A stretch of 64,000 nucleotides of DNA from Metallyticus violacea (Eukaryota; Arthropoda; Insecta; Mantodea; Metallyticidae): positions 10,952,501 through 11,016,500 of the forward strand of contig CM060841.1 of the NCBI GenBank assembly GCA_030762175.1, read 5' to 3'. Under the pieces are notes generated by a model that was given only the letters and a program-made list of their open reading frames with translations, was not told where the DNA came from and ran no database searches. Below are positions 58,252 through 64,000 of this stretch, piece after piece (positions within the stretch are counted from its first letter, which is position 1; each line of letters begins with the position of its first letter). The position numbers and the translations under genes were made by a program.

Positions 58252-58568
58252 CATGTATGTGTGTATTGTTGTTGTGGTTGATTTGCTTTATTTACGGACG
58301 CTCTTTAACATCACAGGTCATCAGCGTCCCATTCTATTCAGGGCGTGAAACGGCCGACAAATTTTGCTCAGAGGCCTCTCTTTCAGGCTTGAGGTTCTTT
58401 TTCGTGCCGTAAATGTACGACACGGGACCCACGGCTTTACTTCCCTTCCGAAGGAAGCTATACTTAGGATTTTTACGCCCGAAAAAAAATCCTGGCCGGG
58501 ACGCGATCTTGGATTTAGGAGGCAAGTATGGTTACCACTACACCACCAGGACCGACATGTGTGTGTGT
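58252..58568 (-). mobile_element. SINE-A copy 10, nested in Harbinger B, B box broken
   Basis: The element is 58265-58555. Flanks catgtatgtgtgt (58252-58264) and catgtgtgtgtgt (58556-58568) form a 13-bp duplication with one mismatch. The B-box core (ttcgaaccc) and part of the 3' acceptor strand are deleted (near 58490-58502), so it cannot be transcribed from its own promoter. Confidence 0.93.
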
Positions 58569-58706
58569 GTGATTAGGGTTTTAAAAATATAGAATCTAAT
58601 TTAGGATAAGCAATATTCTGAGAATTCTTATACATGTGTTATTTAGTATGTTTAGAATTAATCTGTTTTTATACATTTAATTAATTTCCTGATATTTTAG
58701 CAACAG

Positions 58707-58735
58707 ATAATAATAATAATAATAATAATAATAAT
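58707..58735. repeat. (TAA)n microsatellite
   Basis: A short pure array inside Harbinger B. Confidence 0.93.
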
Positions 58736-59256
58736 ATCATTCTCCCGTTTGCTAAAATTTGCCGCTCGCATTCACTTTGACTTTTCCTTATCCATGCTTG
58801 AAATCACATTAGGAAAAAACACATGTCTAGGAGGCAGGAAAACGGAATAACTATTGATTTTCTTAGGTTAAACAGTTGGACATCAATTCGCTCTAAACAG
58901 GAATTTCCCTATTATTTCGCGATGTCACAGATTGGGGGTTATGTAATCTGAGGCTATTTTTGTACATCAGAAATAATGACTAACTTTTAGCTGCTTTTTA
59001 AATTACAGTTAAAAGTAATCTCCAGTTAGCAACGTTTATACAATGGGCACTTAGTATTGATCTTATGTAGAGTTAAACTGACGTATAAGGATGTTTGAAA
59101 AGTTATCGGCTCCGACCATAGATAGCTATTCAATTAGTAAGATATTTGTTTTGTTTACTTGATATATCTGTCTTAAGCATTTGTTTGAAATATCAAGTCA
59201 CTGTTTCAAACAGTTTTCTAAAACAGACATGTTGTGGATAAAATTGAGTATCGTTC

Positions 59257-59574
59257 ATCAATAAAAAGTCGGTCCTGGTGGTGTAGTGGTTACTATACTT
59301 GCCTCCTAAACCCAAGATCGCGGGTTCGAACCCGGCCAGGAGCGATGGATTTTTTCGGGGCGTAAAAATCCTAAGTTTGGCTTCCTTCGGAAGGGAAGTA
59401 AAGCCGTGGGTCCCGTGTCGTACATTTACGGCACGAAAAAGGACCTCAAGCCTGAAAGAGAGGCTCTGAGCAAAATTTGTCGGCCGTTTCACGCCCTGAG
59501 TTGAATGGGACGCTGATGACCTGAGATGTTAAAGAGCGTCCATAAATAAATCAATCAAAAAAATCGATAAAAGT
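59257..59574 (+). mobile_element. SINE-A copy 11
   Basis: The element is about 59269-59562, near full length, with A box, B box ggttcgaaccc and the ataaataaatcaatcaa tail. Flanks atcaataaaaagt (59257-59269) and atcgataaaagt (59563-59574) form a near-perfect duplication. The acceptor stem has one mismatch (tcggtcc/ggagcga). Confidence 0.94.
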
Positions 59575-59579
59575 TGTTG

Positions 59580-61880
59580 TAAAAAATGTTAATACTTATA
59601 GGAACATGTCACATTAATAGGAGTAAATGTTTTATGGGTCTCTTCTCTTTAATTTTCAACGATTTAAAAAATGCTGAATTTAAACATGGCCGTACCAGAT
59701 TTGAAAATGATTCGTGTAAAGGAGACATCCTAAAATGTCATTAAACAGATACGTATGTGATATGCACTAAGATGACTGGAGAGTTAAAAGTATGCGAAAT
59801 TGCTGTGGGTACCGGTAATTTTACGCAAAAATGAATTCGTATAAAAATGTCGGTACATTATCTGGAGCGTTTTAACAGCAACATAACTATTTTGTGCCTT
59901 GACATTATAACTGTGAATAATACACCATCACAGTCAAAACAGTGGACAGTTGCCGGTTGTTCGTCACCAAAGAATATCAAGTCCTCTGCCTGAAAAGCTA
60001 CGCCACAAGTCAATGTACTTATTGATTATCGTCAGAAGGGTAAAACCACTACTGGAGATTAATATTTCTGTTTTTAAACCAAGTAGATTAATAAAATTTG
60101 TGAGAAAATAACATACTTTGCAGAAGAAAAAATATTAATTTGCATCAAAACAATGAATCTGCTAACGAAAGTGTTTAGTGGTGAGAAAATTGAGAGATTT
60201 GACTCCCTCTGATTTAGCCCCCAAATTCCTGGCTGGTCAGCGTTTTTCGTGAAATCAAGAGACATGGGAATATTTTTTAGACGGTGAAATGAGAACAGCG
60301 GGAAAAGTTCTACTGCTCTCGCACTTAATTCACTTGCTGTTAAGGAGCCATCTTTAAAGATATGTGTCCATTCTTCAGGGGGCTTATCGCTTATAGAGAG
60401 TTCCCAGTGTTTAAAGACTTCAGAACAGTGTTGTCATATCCTTGTGGATTTTTTCGACCAGTTATAAGTTTGTAGATATCAGGGTCAAAATCAAGTGGAT
60501 TTATTCTCACCAATGAAAGTTCTCTGAGGCGATATCACTATTTGTTCTACTTCTGTACGTTTTTCTAAATAGGTGACTTGGATTTCCAGTTTTCTTGTTG
60601 GAAGAGCCTTGTTTATACATCTGTGTTCTTGCAGTCTTATTGATTGTTCATGTTGGAAAACTGCATTTCTTCAAGTAATAAATAACTGGGTACTTTCTCA
60701 TAGCATCTATTGGTGTTGATTTGACTGTTCCAATTAAGAGTTAATTATGAAATTGATTTGAAGGCACTTGTAAAAGCGTGGAATACAGGTACAAGTCCTG
60801 TTTTGGTTCATATAAATTACAGATCATATGAACAACATATATTAAACTATTTACCTATTTACTTACAAAATACATTCATTGGTTACTTAGCCAATGGTTC
60901 TGAAAGTAGTTACCCACTGACCCAATGGTCAGTAAGGTGTTCTATATCCGCCGCAAATATGTTTGGTCACTGTCTTCCACCTCTTGCCCTTGTCTTAAGT
61001 ATTTTTCAGCAGCCCAAAGAGGGGCTTCAGTATGAGAAACCTAGATTATCAGCAATGGTTTAGCGGAGACGTTACAGGATATCGGCTGTTATGTGTGCCA
61101 TTTGAGTTTTGCTTTATCATGCAGCAAGCGAAATGTTATTTTATTGTACCAGGTTTTATGGAAAACCAGTGAAAACTTTAAAATATAACCTTGTGAAATC
61201 GAGTCTACATTCCTGACCAATGGGATGTCGTAGCGAGTCCTGTATTCAGACCGGAGGTAGACTTTGGAATTAATTCAAAACCTCGTGCTCTAAACATGTT
61301 GATATAAATTATTTTTATTGCCTACGTATAAATAACTTATTTCTAAAATTATAACATATACACCTACTTTTTAAACACCTGTAAATTAATCTAGCTTAAA
61401 TGATATTTTGTTTTTATATTTCGTTTCTTAATTAATTATTTTATAAATACTGAATTTCCTAGACCAATAGTTCTTTCCCCAAGAGTGCGAAAAAATAACG
61501 GTAATCACATTGTGTCAGAATATTCTTGCACAATATGGAATTAAATTAATGCTTGTTAAGATATTTTCTTTAACCAGCCTCTAATTAATTGTTCTATATT
61601 GGCATTTTAAAATACTTTTATCCAAATAATAGTAGGTGCTTTGTGGGCAAAAAATACTAATTTGTAACATAGAATAGAATAATGTTAAATGTAAAAAAAT
61701 TAAGTGCAATAGAACAGAATTTATTCCCCCTCAATTTTTCTATAATCACAATATAAAATATATGTAACAGAAATATTAGAACAAACTTTGGAACGAATTC
61801 CTTACATCAAACTGGAAATACCTGCTTTATGAGTTATTGTTGGAAAATAGTTTACTTATATATAGTATGATTTTTCCCTA
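59580..61880. other. 2.3-kb interval, nothing recognised
   Basis: A 101-codon frame at 60758-61063 has no known domain. No repeat was matched. Confidence 0.45.
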
Positions 61881-61886
61881 GAGTTC

Positions 61887-61957
61887 TTTTTTTTTTTTTT
61901 TTTTTTTTTTGCGTAGTGTTTAACGCCCGTTTTTACTACTGAGGCGTCACAGGCGGT
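61887..61957 (-). mobile_element. SINE-B 3' fragment with long poly(A)
   Basis: On the minus strand, ccgcctgtgacgcctcagtag and aaaacgggcgttaaacac match the last 45 bp of SINE-B. An A-run of about 29 follows (T-run at 61887-61914 on the plus strand). The rest of the element is absent, so it is 5'-truncated. Confidence 0.85.
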
Positions 61958-62133
61958 TTTTTCCCCTTGAGGAAACAGTATTTTCATTACATTCTGTATA
62001 ATGGCTGTGTTTAATTATACACAGTGAATTACATGGAACTAACACATTTCTTTCCGTCTTTTTTTTTTTTTTTCTTTATTTGGCTGGAAATTCACCCAAT
62101 GTCCCGAGTTTAATGTTCAAATAAGAGGAATAT

Positions 62134-62790
62134 TTGGGAGTTTTATTCCCTGTAATGAGATGTGCAGATGTTTATTCTTTATTGTTTATTATTGGCTTTT
62201 ATGTTTGGCAGCTGTTTTCATATTTTGTTATAGTCGCTGTGAAAATGCAGTTGACATTAAATCAGCGGCTCTTCCTTGTGAAGCAATACTGGATTACGAA
62301 TTCATTCGAAGGATATACCAGAAAGAGAGAGAGAAAATTAGTTTTTGCAATGCCTCCTAAAGAGGCAATAAGGCACTAGTAAACAAATTGAAAACAATTG
62401 GATCTCTGGTGAGTTAAAAAGCCAAATACTGTTCACTTTTTTACCATTCTGTGGACACTGCCAGACTTTAGTGGAGTTTGTTAGACCTGGATCATGAATA
62501 TTTTCAACAAGATGGTGCTACATGCCTCACAGCACACAATCCATGGCGCTAACTGAAAGGTTGTTTGACGACCGGGTAATCTCCAAGAACCTGTGGCCAC
62601 CGAGAGAGACCTCCTGACGTGACAACACCGGACTTCTTTCTATGGGGTTACTTAAAAGACAGAGTTTACGCCACACGCCCCCACATTGGACGATCCGTAA
62701 CACGTGTTGAGCTATGTCTTATGCAGGAGGAAGGACATTTTCATCACTTTCTATTAACTGTCAAAGATACTCTACATATGAGGAGTAATA
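62134..62790 (+). pseudogene. Tc1/mariner-type transposase remnant with internal deletion
   Basis: The frame at 62245-62379 reads QLTLNQRLFLVKQYWITNSF and FAMPPKEAIRH, an N-terminal helix-turn-helix of the DUF4817 type. The catalytic part resumes near 62505 with FQQDGATCLTAH, then in another frame PPDVTTPDFFLWGYLKDRVYA near 62610-62675, the PPRSPDLTPxDFFLWGxLKD block. The segment with the first catalytic aspartate is missing and stops interrupt. Termini were not located. It is a fourth family distinct from those above. Confidence 0.82.
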
Positions 62791-62893
62791 AAGTTGTGAC
62801 TAGCATCATTCCATATAAAATAAAGAAGAAGTTTTTTGTTTTAGTTCTACTTAAATCACTCTGTATAAACAGAGCGTGCAATACCTAGGACAG

Positions 62894-62896
<3 letters not shown>

Positions 62897-62970
<74 letters not shown>
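62897..62970. repeat. (TAA)n microsatellite, about 25 units
   Basis: A pure array beginning about 110 bp after the readable end of the transposase remnant. Confidence 0.97.
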
Positions 62971-62971
<1 letters not shown>

Positions 62972-62974
62972 GTG

Positions 62975-63410
62975 ATAGCATCATAAATCATCTGATCGTT
63001 CTGCATAAAAGTTTATACAGACACTCTTTAGAACCAGTCTATTTTAAAATTGGGATCAAGACTTCCTTTTGCTAATTTCTCCCTTTGACACAAGAAAAAT
63101 CAAAGCTCTGCCTCAACATTGCACTCGATCTAAGCAAAATTACGCTATTGCCTTTAGAACAACGCGAAATTTACACTCCATCAATAGAACGTTACATTTC
63201 GAGCATTTTCTATCGATGAACACAAATCTGATTTTTTTTTCCTCCCCCACAGTAGCAATGCCGATTCTAAATCCTAGCGACTAAATACCTTGGGACTATA
63301 AACTTTCTCCTTCCCTACTTCTCCGCATATAGCAAGATAAACTTGAATGTGCTGAAGGTGTTTTGAACAACTAGACAGAGAAACTCGTCATAATTATGCA
63401 GTTTGTTAAG
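62975..63410. other. AT-rich interval, nothing recognised
   Basis: No domain or repeat was matched. Confidence 0.45.
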
Positions 63411-63416
63411 TCTAGG

Positions 63417-63546
63417 GGAGCATCTAGAATTATACGAGCTATAAACTTCATCACAACAACAATTAATATAAAACCAGCATTCATAAACCTAACTCAAGTA
63501 CCATTATTTATTTGATCTGTTGGTATTACAGCTCTTCTTTTATTAA
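63417..63546 (+). pseudogene. cox1: Nuclear insert of mitochondrial cox1 (NUMT)
   Basis: Read from 63417 with the invertebrate mitochondrial code, about 43 codons give a RAINFITTTIN segment and then TQVPLFIWSVGITALLLL, which is the central part of insect cytochrome c oxidase subunit I. The TGA in TTT-ATT-TGA-TCT reads as tryptophan there, as expected for mtDNA but a stop in nuclear code, and ATA reads as methionine. Similarity ends near 63546, where cox1 would continue LPVLAG. The start is worn. No other mitochondrial genes flank it, so it is a small isolated NUMT. Confidence 0.85.
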
Positions 63547-63549
63547 TTG

Positions 63550-64000
63550 GTGATGCTCTATCTTGAAAGTTAAGATTTGCATATGTTGCCATGGTTCTGA
63601 AAAAAGTCAATACAGGCTTATTTAACTAGTTATTATTATTTAGTAATAATAAATCATTATTATCTATTAATTAATAATAGTACCAAGCATCTATGTACCT
63701 GGTGTCCCTTGCATCACGTTTTTATCAAGTTGCAGAATAACGTAGTATTCTTTCTCCGTTGTTATCATTAGTTGTTTCGTATATATTCTACCCCTTTCCC
63801 TTTTATTCTCTTTTTTTCTGTTATCTAGTTTCATATCACATTACTATATTAATATCACTACCTCCTTGCAACTATTATGTCTGACGATACAATAATTAGC
63901 TTTCTCTACATATTCATTTTTTCGTAATCTATATTTATCATATCTTCCCCACAAGGATGCCTTCCTGCATTAATTCAACTCTCTTATTCCTCTTAACAAT
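63550..64000. other. AT-rich interval, nothing recognised
   Basis: The piece 63630-63680 is a near-palindromic TTATTA/TAATAA stretch. Nothing else was seen. Confidence 0.45.

Larger units (their letters stand above)
56727..59050 (+). mobile_element. PIF/Harbinger element B with two nested SINEs
   Basis: The left end reads gagccacttgtata (cf. ggcccagttgtata in element A). The right end, reversed, is gtgcccattgtataaacg with TTA at 59051-59053. The internal blocks gtttagggcatta..., and tccagttagcaac near 59020, match element A in inverted orientation. Without the SINEs at 57029-57322 and 58265-58555 the length is close to element A. A (TAA)n array sits at 58707-58735. The left end is worn and its TTA is two bases off. 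Confidence 0.85.

Noticed and set aside
60758..61063. 101-codon open frame
   Set aside because: No recognised domain, no splice context and no neighbouring exon. A single frame of this length is expected by chance in 64 kb.

Overview
This is eukaryotic, very probably insect, intergenic DNA. It is AT-rich and dense with microsatellites and decayed transposable elements. No intact cellular protein-coding gene is recognisable. Pointers to an insect are mariner/Tc1 and PIF/Harbinger transposases of insect type, three tRNA-derived SINE families, LINE 3' ends, and a short cox1-like mitochondrial insert that reads only with the invertebrate mitochondrial code. The repeat style fits a large polyneopteran genome such as a cockroach or termite. 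That placement is an inference and cannot be proved from this window.

Layout. 1-9950: a long inverted-repeat element at the left edge, a SINE-C fragment, a Tc1-like MITE half, one full-length but dead mariner (2735-3999), a second mariner of the same family cut at a SINE-A head (4652-5401), a candidate cellular exon (6641-6859) and a LINE reverse-transcriptase tail (7690-8450). 9950-24460: several SINE-A copies, a GC-rich island (10830-11330), a rearranged mariner, a 17-bp hairpin, a 1.16-kb Tc1/mariner element with clear ends (14168-15324) and a SINE-B copy. 24461-25969: a Harbinger element with matching termini and TTA target duplications. 26500-38400: an unnamed repeat family (R3), SINE-A copies, a SINE-C copy, and a Tc1/mariner deletion derivative inserted inside one R3 copy. 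38400-48000: a 192-codon ORF of unknown meaning, a C/T-rich tract, many (TAA)n arrays, a LINE tail ending in (TAA)n, a SINE-C copy with its tRNA head, and a short MITE. 48000-56000: two SINE-B copies, one abutting a truncated mariner, two more Tc1/mariner deletion derivatives, and a six-unit minisatellite. 56727-59050: a second Harbinger carrying two nested SINE-A insertions, with a third SINE-A just outside. 59050-64000: a Tc1/mariner remnant, a SINE-B tail and the cox1-like insert.

Nothing here works as a pathway. The order of events is partly readable: R3 and the Harbingers are older than the elements inserted into them, and SINE-A copies with near-perfect target duplications are among the youngest insertions. 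All transposase and reverse-transcriptase reading frames seen are broken. The most useful observations are nested insertions, SINE heads abutting truncated mariners, internal-deletion derivatives that keep a DNA-binding domain frame, possible compensatory pairing in the SINE-A tRNA head, and several dispersed repeats I cannot name.
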